A stretch of 64,000 nucleotides of DNA from Olsenella uli (GTDB lineage Bacteria; Actinomycetota; Coriobacteriia; Coriobacteriales; Atopobiaceae), in assembly GCF_016900775.1 (NCBI RefSeq), contig NZ_JACJKN010000001.1:248001-312000 (forward strand), written 5' to 3'. How positions within the stretch are numbered: the first letter of the stretch is position 1; each line of letters starts with the position of its first letter. The position numbers and the translations under genes were made by a program. The notes under the pieces are model-generated. The model saw nothing but the letters and a program-made list of their open reading frames with translations. It did no database searches and was not told the DNA's origin. This document shows, piece by piece, positions 16,582 through 27,539 of the stretch.

Positions 16582-16754
16582 GGCTGGTCCTTTCATGGTG
16601 CGCCTGCACGCACGGACTTTATCCTACGTTCCCACAGTTTAGTACACGCAAGCATCGTGTAAGCCGTGTGTTTGTCGCTTTGGGGAACGTTCTCACACTC
16701 TTGACGCGCCCGCGCGCCAGGGCGCGCGTCACGAGCGCAGCAGGCGCCATGCGA

Positions 16755-16840
16755 CAGGAGGGACGGAGGAGTGTCGCCGCTCCGTGAGTAGTATTGATGT
16801 GTCACGAGGACGGAGCGGCGACACTCCTCCGTTCCTCCTG
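16755..16840. repeat. 31-bp inverted repeat between ldhA and MFS genes
   Basis: Arms 16755-16785 and 16810-16840 match with a single mismatch around a 24-base loop. The element lies between two divergently transcribed genes, where a terminator is not expected. Its right arm ends only six bases before the AAGGAGGTGAGG ribosome site of the MFS gene, so the hairpin may affect translation. The remaining part of the 279-base gap shows no other clear element. Confidence 0.9.
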
Positions 16841-16860
16841 CCACGCAAGGAGGTGAGGAG

Positions 16861-18063
16861 ATGCTGGTGACGCGCGACGGCGCGGTCATGCTCGCCGCGA
16901 CGTTTTGCTACCTCGCGAGCACCATGCTCGCAAACCCGCTCGTCGCGGGCTTTGCCGGGACGCTCGGCGCCACCGCGGCCATGATGGGCGTCCTCACCGC
17001 CCTCATGAACGCGTGCTCGCTCGTGGTGCGCCCCGTCGCAGGCAACCTCGCCGACCGCCTTCCCAAGCGCCGCCTCGCCGCCGCGGGCGCGGTCCTCATG
17101 CTCGTGACCGCGGTGGGGCAGGCCCTGGCGCCGAGCACCGTCCTTCTCGCCGCCATGCGGCTTGCCAACGGGGCGGGCTACTCGCTCTGCTCGGTGTGCA
17201 TGTCCACGTGGTTTGCCATGACGCTCCCACCCGCGCGGCTGGGGCAGGGCATGGGGATCTTCGGCCTCATGAACGCCCTCGGCATGGCGGTGGGGCCAGC
17301 CCTCGGAATTGCCGTCTCCGACGCGCTGGGCTATCGTCTCGCGCTCGGCGTCTCGGCTGCGTTCGCGGCGCTCGCGCTCGTGGGGATCCTCCTCGTGCGC
17401 GGCGAGGCGCCCGCACGCGGCGAGAAGGGCGAGAAGGACGCGCAGGGCGAGAAGGACGCGCGCCCCGCGCCGCGCCTGCGCCTGCTCGACCGCCGTGCGG
17501 TCCCGGCCGCCGTCGTGGTGGCGCTCTTCACGATCCCGTATATGGCCACGCAGTCGTTTCTCGTGAGCTATGCGGAGGCGCGCGGGCTCGATGTCCCCAC
17601 GGGTGCGTTCTTCACGGTCTACGCCGCCGCGCTCATGGCGCTGCGCGTCCTTCTCGGCCGCGCGTTCGACCGCGTGGGGTTTGTGCCCTTCGTGGTGGCG
17701 TCGGGGGCGTCCTCCGTGGCGTCGCTCGTCCTTCTCGCCACCATGGACGGCCCCGCGGGGCTTTTGCTCGCGGCGCCCCTCATGGCCGGCGGCTACGGCG
17801 TCATGTGCTCGGTCTGCCAGTCCACGGCCGTGCGCGCGGTGGGGGCCGAGCGCGTGGGGCTTGCCAACAGCACCTACTACATGGGGTTCGACGTGGGCAT
17901 GACGCTCGGCCCCGTGATTGGCGGGGCGCTCTTTGGCGCGGTCGACCTCGCCTGGTTCTTCCCGGCGCTCACGCTGGCGGCTCCCGCGGCCGTCGCCGTT
18001 GCCGCGCTGTCCGCCGCGGCGGGCCGTGACCGCCGGGCGAGCAAAAGGAACAGGGAAATGTAA
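16861..18063 (+). CDS. MFS transporter
   Basis: 400 residues with about 12 hydrophobic segments in two halves joined by a charged loop (residues about 180-205, rich in GEK/GEKDA repeats). The motif-A-like NLADRLPKRRLAAAGA (about 60-75) identifies the major facilitator superfamily, and the overall layout resembles drug-efflux type members. The start ATG has a very strong ribosome site (AAGGAGGTGAGGAG). The linker contains two in-phase copies of the 12-mer GGCGAGAAGGAC. No substrate can be inferred; divergent from ldhA. Confidence 0.85.
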   Translation: MLVTRDGAVMLAATFCYLASTMLANPLVAGFAGTLGATAAMMGVLTALMNACSLVVRPVAGNLADRLPKRRLAAAGAVLMLVTAVGQALAPSTVLLAAMRLANGAGYSLCSVCMSTWFAMTLPPARLGQGMGIFGLMNALGMAVGPALGIAVSDALGYRLALGVSAAFAALALVGILLVRGEAPARGEKGEKDAQGEKDARPAPRLRLLDRRAVPAAVVVALFTIPYMATQSFLVSYAEARGLDVPTGAFFTVYAAALMALRVLLGRAFDRVGFVPFVVASGASSVASLVLLATMDGPAGLLLAAPLMAGGYGVMCSVCQSTAVRAVGAERVGLANSTYYMGFDVGMTLGPVIGGALFGAVDLAWFFPALTLAAPAAVAVAALSAAAGRDRRASKRNREM

Positions 18064-18203
18064 GCCGCGCGTCGGGTAGAATAGGCCTCGTGTTTTTTGT
18101 CCACGCGTCCGGCATGGCAGCCTTGATGGGCCCTTGCCCCTTCCTGGGGAATTATGATCGGGCATCAATCTGCCGGGCGCCTACTTCCCAGGAGGGGAAC
18201 TGA

Positions 18204-20879
<2,676 letters not shown>

Positions 20880-20903
20880 TCCTTCTCAGCATGCGCGCGT
20901 CCG

Positions 20904-20937
20904 CGGGGACGGGGCTTCGGCCCCGTCCCCGTTTTCT
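20904..20937 (+). terminator. Intrinsic terminator of the Ca2+-ATPase gene
   Basis: CGGGGACGGGGC, TTCG tetraloop, GCCCCGTCCCCG followed by TTTTCT. A textbook hairpin plus T-run, 25 bases after the stop. Confidence 0.9.
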
Positions 20938-21037
20938 GTGGTCCGGGCCCGGCTCGGGCGGGTCGTCTCCGCGGCCCGACCCGCCCGTTCTTCTCGCCTG
21001 GCGGTCCGCCTAGGTAATTCAGGTATTTAGCACATGG

Positions 21038-21105
21038 AAAACCATGTAGTAACTCGGGTCAAATGTCGGAAATGGCCCTTCCGAGGCGGGTTGCTACATG
21101 GTTTT
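21038..21105. repeat. Inverted repeat AAAACCATGTAGYAAC upstream of the endonuclease-like gene
   Basis: Arms 21038-21053 and 21090-21105 are 16 bp with one mismatch. A smaller stem TCGGAA/TTCCGA sits inside. The surrounding 337-base gap is noticeably AT-richer than the genome. It holds this element and the upstream terminator, and no gene. The position, just upstream of a nuclease-like gene, is noted as a finding. Confidence 0.8.
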
Positions 21106-21216
21106 GAAGTAGGTAAATCATCGAACTACCTTCGTGAGGTCCGGACTGACCGCCAAGCCCGTCTGTGTTAGAGTGTCCTCAGGCGACCCCCATCGCTCCC
21201 AAGCGAGGGGAGTGGT

Positions 21217-22233
21217 ATGCCGGTCATCCTTTCTCACAGCTCTGCCCTTGAGCTCCTGCGCGCCGTTCCGCCGCAGGTGAGGATGTATCCGCACGTGGCG
21301 GAGCCGCTGCGGCTTGCGGACATCTCAACCGATTCCCGAGAGCTCCGCTCACTCGACGTGCGCTCGTTTGGCATCCGAAGGGATCCCGTCCACGTTCTCG
21401 TGTCGAGGTCCGCACGTGAGATTCAGTCATCCGGCGTGAAGACGCATCACTTCGGCCTCGCCGTCATGCCGGGCGGCCTGCTACTGGAGCTCTCCCCGGG
21501 TGTGTATGCCGCCGGGCCCGAGCTCTGCTTCATTCAGATGGCGCGGAAGTCCTCCCCCGTGGGCGCCGTCGTGCTGGGCTGCGAGCTCTGCGGCCGATAC
21601 TCGCACTTCTCTGAGATGGTCTCCGGATACTACGAGCGCCCGCCGCTCACGTCCGTCGAGAAGATCGGGGAGGCCGTGAGCGCCCTTCCCGGGCTCTATG
21701 GCGTCAGCCGGGCGCGCGAGGCCCTGCGCTGGGTGCGTGACGGCGCCCGCTCGCCGATGGAGACGGCGCTGTCGGCGGAGCTCTTCCTGCCCGGGCGGCA
21801 CAAGGGCCTCGCCTTCGTGAGGCCCGAGCTCAACTACGAGGTGCCGCTCGACGAGGCCGCGGCGATCATCACGGGGACGAAGAGCTGCTCGATAGACGTT
21901 GCCTGGCCGGGCGTTCGTCGCGGCGTGGAGTACGACAGCCTGGAGTTTCACCTCGATCCCGAGAAGGACCTGCGTCGCAAGGAGGCGCTCGAGCACATGG
22001 GATGGACGATAAACACCATCAAGCTCGACCAGATGGCAGACCATGCGGCCCTCATGCGCGCGGTCGCGCTCTTCGAGGGTGCCGTCCCGCGCCAGCCGGG
22101 CGGTCCCGCCTCTGAGGAGGAGGTGGCGGAGCTGCACCAGCGGCTCCTGCGCGCAACGCGGTGCGGGATGGGGCTCGAGCGGGCGCTCTTTGGCGTGCCG
22201 GTTTCGCACGGCGCGGTGAGGGTGCACGTGTAG
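21217..22233 (+). CDS. DUF559-like PD-(D/E)XK endonuclease-fold protein
   Basis: 338 residues, ATG after GAGGGGAGTGGT. The C-terminal half matches the actinobacterial DUF559/Vsr-like pattern: SPMET (180-184, first acidic residue Glu182), then SIDVAWPGVRRGVEYDS with Asp227 and Glu238, then DLRRKEALEHMGWTI. In the usual proteins the core reads DLAWP...VAIEYDG..H followed by R..AL...GW. The N-terminal part (about 1-150) is unrecognised; related proteins often carry an AbiEi-like regulator domain there, which I cannot confirm. The role is unknown; possible defence or repeat-associated nuclease. Ends 74 bases from the convergent GntP gene. Confidence 0.6.
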   Translation: MPVILSHSSALELLRAVPPQVRMYPHVAEPLRLADISTDSRELRSLDVRSFGIRRDPVHVLVSRSAREIQSSGVKTHHFGLAVMPGGLLLELSPGVYAAGPELCFIQMARKSSPVGAVVLGCELCGRYSHFSEMVSGYYERPPLTSVEKIGEAVSALPGLYGVSRAREALRWVRDGARSPMETALSAELFLPGRHKGLAFVRPELNYEVPLDEAAAIITGTKSCSIDVAWPGVRRGVEYDSLEFHLDPEKDLRRKEALEHMGWTINTIKLDQMADHAALMRAVALFEGAVPRQPGGPASEEEVAELHQRLLRATRCGMGLERALFGVPVSHGAVRVHV

Positions 22234-22307
22234 GGCCTGGCGGCACGCGGTTGCAGGGAGTCAGAAGGCAGTTCTCCCTGGCGGGGGCTTGACGGAGACC
22301 TCCGTTC

Positions 22308-23618
22308 CTACGCCACGCCCGCGAGACCGAGGGCCATGCCCAGCAGCGACACCGCGATCGGCAGCAGCGCGCACGAGACGAGCACGTAGCGGTACGTGTC
22401 ACGGACCTCGGTCTTGGCGGCCTGGTTTGCGGCGAGCATCGCCGAGGTGTGGGGCAGCAGCGTGGCCGGCCCCACGGACGCCATGCAGAGCACGCGGTGC
22501 ATCATCGCCGGGTCGAGTCCGGTGGCCAGCAGCGTCTGCGCCATGCTGCCGAGGTAGATGTTGAGCGCCCCGATGGCCGAGCCCGTGATGCCGGCGATGG
22601 CGAAGATCGTGATGAAGCCCTGCCAGAGGGGGTTCAGGCTCGTGGACATGAGCGCCTCGATGATGCCCTGGTAGGCGGGCGATGCTACCACCACGCCGCC
22701 AAAGCCCATGATGGCCGCAACGGAGACGAGCGAGCTCAGGCCGCTCGTGCAGGACTCGCCGATGGCGCGCCTGACGTTTTCGATCCGCCCGCGGTAGAGC
22801 AGGCACGACGCGATCACCGAGGCGAGCATCGAGACGGCCACGGCGTCGGTGGCCTGCATGCCCGCCGCACGCTGCAGCACGAAGACCAGCACGACGAGAA
22901 GCGCAATCGGCGCGAAGCACGCCCAGACGGGCGGGGTGTCGGCATCGTCCGGACGGGCGAGCGCCTCCCCGGGGCTGGGGGAGAAGTGCTCCCCGCGCCT
23001 GCGGCAGCGTCCGATCTCCCACTGCAGGTAGGCGTAGGAGAGCGCGAACATCACCACGGAGCAGATGACGCCGAGAAGCGCGCCCGCGTAGGCGTCCGTC
23101 CCGAGGAAGCTCGCGGGGATGAGGTTCTGCGTGGAGGGGATGCCCGGCATCATGACCATGCCGAGCGTGGCGGGGCAGACCATGATGGCGGCCACGACGA
23201 GCTTCTTGGGGATGTCCGCGCGCTCGAAGAGCTCGGCCGCGATGGGGTAGACCGAGAACGCGATGATGAACGCGCTGATGCCGCCGTAGGAGAGCACGAG
23301 GCCGGTGACCATGATCACGAGCAGCACGTGCTTCTCGCCCACGAGGCGCAGCATGCTGCTGGCGATGCCCGCCGAGGCCCCGGAGTCGCCCATGACGCGC
23401 CCGAAGACGGACCCGAGGGCGAAGAGCAGGAACCAGCTGCCCGCGAAGGCCGCCATGTCGCCCATGTAGCTCTCGTTGATGGCGGAAAGGACGTCCATCC
23501 CGTTGGCGAGGATGACGATGAGCGAGGCGACGAGCGAGACCACCACCATGTGCCAGCCGCGCCAGATGAGGGCGACGATGGCGATGACGGCGAGGACGAG
23601 TCCGGCGATGCCGAGCAT
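22308..23618 (-). CDS. GntP-family permease (gluconate/organic acid:H+ symporter)
   Basis: 436 residues, highly hydrophobic with 11-13 predicted membrane spans. GntP-family wording includes LIWRGWHMVVVSLVASLIVILANGMD at the N-terminus (the usual tail of such openings), GSVFGRVMGDSGAS, and the C-terminal half with GSAIGALNIYLGS and LPHTSA. Members import gluconate, D-serine, glycerate or other hydroxy acids with protons. No catabolic gene is adjacent, so the substrate is unknown. The convergent gap to the endonuclease-like gene contains a weak CAGGGAG/CTCCCTG stem that may terminate both. Confidence 0.85.
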   Translation of the reverse strand: MLGIAGLVLAVIAIVALIWRGWHMVVVSLVASLIVILANGMDVLSAINESYMGDMAAFAGSWFLLFALGSVFGRVMGDSGASAGIASSMLRLVGEKHVLLVIMVTGLVLSYGGISAFIIAFSVYPIAAELFERADIPKKLVVAAIMVCPATLGMVMMPGIPSTQNLIPASFLGTDAYAGALLGVICSVVMFALSYAYLQWEIGRCRRRGEHFSPSPGEALARPDDADTPPVWACFAPIALLVVLVFVLQRAAGMQATDAVAVSMLASVIASCLLYRGRIENVRRAIGESCTSGLSSLVSVAAIMGFGGVVVASPAYQGIIEALMSTSLNPLWQGFITIFAIAGITGSAIGALNIYLGSMAQTLLATGLDPAMMHRVLCMASVGPATLLPHTSAMLAANQAAKTEVRDTYRYVLVSCALLPIAVSLLGMALGLAGVA

Positions 23619-23802
23619 GGGGGCTCCAATCCGCTGGGCCTTCCGAGGCGGTGTCAGTGTATGCCGCCCGCGGCGTCGACGCCTCGTCGACGACGTATCG
23701 TCGCTGACGCGTTACATGCCAGAAGCGGCGCGATAACAACGGGGGCGTCCCGCGTCAGCCTGGCGCTATACTGGCTGCGGACAGGACGACGGAAGGGCGC
23801 GC

Positions 23803-25002
23803 GTGGCACGACGGTCACCCAAATCATCCAAGAGAAGGCGCGGGAGCGGCGCGACGGCAGGTGCTCCCTCGCTGCCGACGCTCTCCTCCCTGACCGAGCT
23901 TCCCGCCTTCGGCGAGCTCTCCTGCTCCGAGCGCCAGCGCTCCGCCTTCGGCGCCGCCCGGGACCGGGCCGTGGCGGCGGGGGCCGAGAAGGACGAGCTC
24001 GTCATGGGCTGCGTCGTGCGCCTTGACCGGGGCTTTCCCGCCGTGCTCTGCGAGGACGCCGTCTTTCGTGCCGAGTTCTCGGCGCGGCTTACCAAGGGCG
24101 GGCTCGCGGGAAGGGCGGAGTCCCGCGCCGCGGTGGGGGACTGGGTCTGCGCACGACGGCCGCACGGCCACGACATGGGCCTCATCGAGGAGATCCTCCC
24201 GCGCGAGAGCGACATCGCCCGCTGGCGCGGCGGCGCGCGGGGCGAGCGCCAGACGCTTGCCGCCAACGTCGACCTCGTGCTGGTGGTGCAGCAGCTCGGC
24301 GAGCGACCCGTGTCCTGCGAGCGGCTCGCCCGCTCGGCGGTGATCGCGCGCGACTGCGGCGCCGATGTCGCCGTCGTGCTCACGAAGGCGGACCGTGCCT
24401 CGGACGACGTCCTCGCGCGTGACGTCGCGGCCGTGCGCGAGGTGCTCGGGGAGGCGTGCCCGCTCGCGCTCACGTCCTCGACCGAGCGGGAAGACGAGGT
24501 CGGGCGCGTTTCTGCGTGCGCGCGGGCACTGGGCGTGCCCTGGGGGGTCGACGCCGTGCGGTCGCTCGTTCCGGGGGGCGTGGTGGCAATCGTGCTGGGG
24601 GAGTCCGGCGCGGGCAAGTCCACGCTGCTCAACGCCCTTCTCGGCCGCGAGGTGCTGGAGACGGGCGCCGTGCGCGCCGCAGACGACATGGGGCGCCACA
24701 CCACGGTCGCGCGCCGGATGGTGTCGCTCCCGGGCGCGGGCGTGATCGTCGACGAGCCAGGCCTCAGGAGCCTTCCGATAGTGGGCCACGAGCGCGGACT
24801 CGCCATGGTCTTCCCCGAGGTCTCCGAGGCCGCCCAAGGCTGTCGCTTCCGCGACTGTACCCACACCCACGAGCCGGGGTGCGAGGTGCTGGCGAGGCGG
24901 GACGTCGGGGAGATCCTGCCGGCCCGCGCCGAGACCTACGTGGCGCTTGCCGCCGAGATGCGCGAGAGCGCGGCCTCGCTCGACCCGGACGTCGTGCTGT
25001 AG
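23803..25002 (+). CDS. rsgA: Ribosome small subunit-dependent GTPase A
   Basis: 399 residues with a GTG start; somewhat longer than the usual ~300-350 because of a basic, Ser-rich N-terminal tail. A late-stage 30S assembly GTPase. The circularly permuted G-domain is visible: G4 LTKAD comes before the P-loop GESGAGKSTLLN, followed by switch I RHTTV and G3 DEPG. The C-terminal zinc knuckle reads CRFRDCTHTHEPGC. N-terminal OB-fold region around GCVVRLDRGFPAVLC. Divergent from the GntP gene. Unlinked to other ribosome genes here. Confidence 0.93.
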   Translation: MARRSPKSSKRRRGSGATAGAPSLPTLSSLTELPAFGELSCSERQRSAFGAARDRAVAAGAEKDELVMGCVVRLDRGFPAVLCEDAVFRAEFSARLTKGGLAGRAESRAAVGDWVCARRPHGHDMGLIEEILPRESDIARWRGGARGERQTLAANVDLVLVVQQLGERPVSCERLARSAVIARDCGADVAVVLTKADRASDDVLARDVAAVREVLGEACPLALTSSTEREDEVGRVSACARALGVPWGVDAVRSLVPGGVVAIVLGESGAGKSTLLNALLGREVLETGAVRAADDMGRHTTVARRMVSLPGAGVIVDEPGLRSLPIVGHERGLAMVFPEVSEAAQGCRFRDCTHTHEPGCEVLARRDVGEILPARAETYVALAAEMRESAASLDPDVVL

Positions 25003-25566
25003 GGGGCCGGGCGCTGGGGGCCGCGTGCGCTGGGTGGCCGCGTGCTTAAGGATTGCGGGTTGATGCCCCTCCGGCCCCCGGATTCGTTAGAAAACGGGGC
25101 GCGTTGCATGAATCCGCCCTCGTGGGCGCCCGTGGGACGCGCGTGCCGGCGCGCCGCGGCCCGTCCCGATGCGTCGCCTTTTGCATTTTCCCTGATGGCG
25201 GTTTTTCGGATGCTGTCCGGTACGGCCTTTGAGCGCGGCGGGGGCTGCAACGAGCCCGACTTTATAACGCGGCGGTGGCCCTCTGGTGCAATCACCCCTC
25301 CTTCCTAAGCGCCGCGCGGCGAGAAGAACGGCGATGTGGACAAGATTTGGACCGATTGCGCACGCCCTGTGGAGGCGATTTTTTGCACGTCGGTTCGAAT
25401 AACTTATGTCAACCAAACTGCGCTGCGGATTGATGCCGTTCGGTCGGCGTGCGGTCAGCGAGCGGTATGGCTCCGGGGGCGGTTTTCCCGAAAGAGGGCC
25501 CGAGCGGGGGCCCACGGGGCGGAGAATCCCCCTCACACGTCTTCAGGGGCATGGAAGGGGGTTCGG
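25003..25566 (+). other. Intergenic region before the Tad operon
   Basis: About 560 bases without a convincing gene. It holds one copy (25085-25110) of the GTTAG...CGTTGC repeat unit that is clustered at 43642-43878, an exact 12-mer GGCGAGAAGAAC at 25318-25329, and an AT-richer stretch around 25370-25420 that probably contains the Tad promoter (TTGCAC...TAACTTATG is one possibility). No riboswitch is recognised. Confidence 0.5.
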
Positions 25567-26304
25567 ATGAGGCGGCGGTTCAGGTTGGTGGTCTCGGGCG
25601 CCTGCGCGCTGGCGGCGGCGCTGGTCTGCGGTCTCTACGGTCAGCACGTCCGCGACGAGGCCGAGCGCGTGCGGACGGAGGCGTTCGAGCGCTACGGGGG
25701 AGAGGTCGTGAGCCTGCTCGTGGCCCCGGATGGGCTCGAGGTGGGGGAGGTCGTCGACGGGCAGAACGTCGTCGAGAGGGACTGGCTCGCCGACCTCGCA
25801 CCGGAGGGCGCCGTCGTCGGGATCGACTCGGTGATTGGCGAGGAGGTGACCGTTCCGGCGGCGGCCGGGGCGCCGCTCACCAACCTCAACTTCCGCGACA
25901 GCGAGGATGCCATCGACGTCCCCTCGGGGCGCGTGGCCCTGTCGATTCCGGTGACGGAGGACTTGGGCCTGCCCGCGTCCGCCGCCGAGGGCACCACCCT
26001 CGCCGCCTATGAGGTCACCGACTCGGGGGTGAGCCTCCTCGCGGCCGACCTCACCGTGCTGTGCTCCCCCGCGGAGCGCTCCTCCGTGGGCTCGCGCGGC
26101 GCGGTCACGCTTGCGGTGTCACCCGGGAGCGTGGCGAGCGTTCTCGCCTCGAGCGCCGAGGGAAGCCTGCGCCTCGCGCTTCCCGCCGATGACGCGGAGG
26201 GGCTCGAGACCGGGGCGGAGGTCGTGCAGCCGGATTCCGCGGCGGCGCCGGCCGAGGGGGCGGCGGAGCAGAAGGCGCCTGACGGGGGAGGGGATGTCGC
26301 GTGA
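25567..26304 (+). CDS. cpaB: CpaB/RcpC-like Tad pilus assembly protein (SAF domain)
   Basis: 245 residues from ATG 25567, after GGAAGGGGGTTCGG. One N-terminal membrane segment (about residues 7-24), then an extracytoplasmic region with a SAF-like part near VVDGQNVVERDWLADLAPEGAV, where CpaB/RcpC proteins gate the secretin or inner channel. The C-terminus is low-complexity (Ala/Glu/Pro). First gene of the Tad cluster; its stop overlaps the GTG start of the TadZ-like gene. Divergent in sequence, so the assignment rests on topology and operon position. Confidence 0.65.
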   Translation: MRRRFRLVVSGACALAAALVCGLYGQHVRDEAERVRTEAFERYGGEVVSLLVAPDGLEVGEVVDGQNVVERDWLADLAPEGAVVGIDSVIGEEVTVPAAAGAPLTNLNFRDSEDAIDVPSGRVALSIPVTEDLGLPASAAEGTTLAAYEVTDSGVSLLAADLTVLCSPAERSSVGSRGAVTLAVSPGSVASVLASSAEGSLRLALPADDAEGLETGAEVVQPDSAAAPAEGAAEQKAPDGGGDVA

Positions 26305-27539
26305 GCGAGTGGGTCGCGGTGTGCGGCGAGAAGGACTACGAGCTGATGGGGCGCGTCGCGCGCTCCCTCGACGCCTCGGCGGAGGTCGAGCTCGTCGGGA
26401 CGCCGGATGCCCTGAGGAGGATGGTGTTCGAGGCGGCCCCCGGCGAGCTGGGCGTGATTGTGGGGCAGGTCGACGGCGGCGTCTCTGACGTGAACCTCGC
26501 AGCGGCGGTCGCGCACGACGGGAACGCCCGTCGGGTGGTGCTCGCGCGTCACGGGGTCTCTGGCTCGCTTCGCTCCCGCGCGGCGCGCGCGGGAATAGAC
26601 GACGTGGTTGACCTCGACGAGGGCGGAGGCGGCCCGGGCGCGGGATCTCCCGGGAGCGATGGGGGTCGCTCGGTCGGGGAACCCGAGAGGGTGCCCGGGC
26701 CGTCTCCCGGGCGGGACGGTGCGGCCGTGCTGACGTTTTGCTCCGGGCGCGGGGGCGTGGGGAAGACCTCCGTCGTGGCGGCCGCCGCCGCGCAGGCACA
26801 GCGGTGGGGCATGCGGGTGCGCGCCCTCGACCTGGACCTCTCCTGCGGAAACCTATTCAGCTGCTTCGGCCTGCCGCGAGGGACGGACCTCGCCCGCCTG
26901 GCCGAGGTCGTGGGCCACGAGGGCGCGGGGCCCGAGGCAAGCGTTGCGGTGACGCCCCTGCTGGGGCTTGCGGGGCCGTGCGAGAGGCCGGAGTCCGCAG
27001 AGCTCGTCTCGCCCCGCGTCACGGAGATCGTCTCCGCGCTCGCACGGGAGTGCGACCTCCTGCTCGTTGACACGTCTGCGACGTTCACCGACGCGGTGGC
27101 GCAGGCGGCCCAGCTCGCGGACCGGCTCGTCATCGTCTCGGACGACCGCCCGGGCACGACGGCGGCGCTCGCGCGCGTCGGGAGCCTTGCGGTGCGGCTC
27201 GGGGTCGCCCGCACGCGCGTGGCACGCCTCGAGAACCGGGCGAGCCCCCGGCGCGGGCCGGACCTCGCCCTGGCGCGGGCGGAGGTCGGGCTCGAGGTGG
27301 CTCGGGTATATCGCGCGTTTGACGGGGGAGACGAGGTCGCGGACCTTCTCGCCGAGGGACTTGCACTCGAGCTTCCCGAGTCGGGCGGGCCCTTCGCGGA
27401 GTCGGTGGCCATCTCGCTTGCGCAGCTCCTCGCGGAGCTCGGGAGGCTCCCGGAGTGCGAGGACGCCGCCCGCGCCGCCGAGGGGTCGACGGCGCGCCGC
27501 AGGCCCGCCCTGTTTGGGCTGAGAAGGGAGGCGAGATAG
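26301..27539 (+). CDS. tadZ: TadZ/CpaE-like ParA-type ATPase
   Basis: 412 residues, GTG start overlapping the previous stop by four bases (GTGA). The N-terminal ~100 residues resemble a receiver-like domain, followed by a Gly/Pro-rich linker (about 110-140), then a P-loop ATPase with deviant Walker A SGRGGVGKTS. A LDLDLSCGNLFSCFG stretch matches the MinD/ParA family, and LLLVDTSAT is the Walker B. TadZ localises the Tad apparatus at the cell pole or membrane. Directly before the TadA gene, as in other Tad loci. Confidence 0.85.
   Translation: MSEWVAVCGEKDYELMGRVARSLDASAEVELVGTPDALRRMVFEAAPGELGVIVGQVDGGVSDVNLAAAVAHDGNARRVVLARHGVSGSLRSRAARAGIDDVVDLDEGGGGPGAGSPGSDGGRSVGEPERVPGPSPGRDGAAVLTFCSGRGGVGKTSVVAAAAAQAQRWGMRVRALDLDLSCGNLFSCFGLPRGTDLARLAEVVGHEGAGPEASVAVTPLLGLAGPCERPESAELVSPRVTEIVSALARECDLLLVDTSATFTDAVAQAAQLADRLVIVSDDRPGTTAALARVGSLAVRLGVARTRVARLENRASPRRGPDLALARAEVGLEVARVYRAFDGGDEVADLLAEGLALELPESGGPFAESVAISLAQLLAELGRLPECEDAARAAEGSTARRRPALFGLRREAR

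Noticed and set aside
25003-25566. Cyclic di-GMP riboswitch before the Tad operon
   Set aside because: I could not find the GEMM core or a consistent pairing; only generic GC-rich stems.
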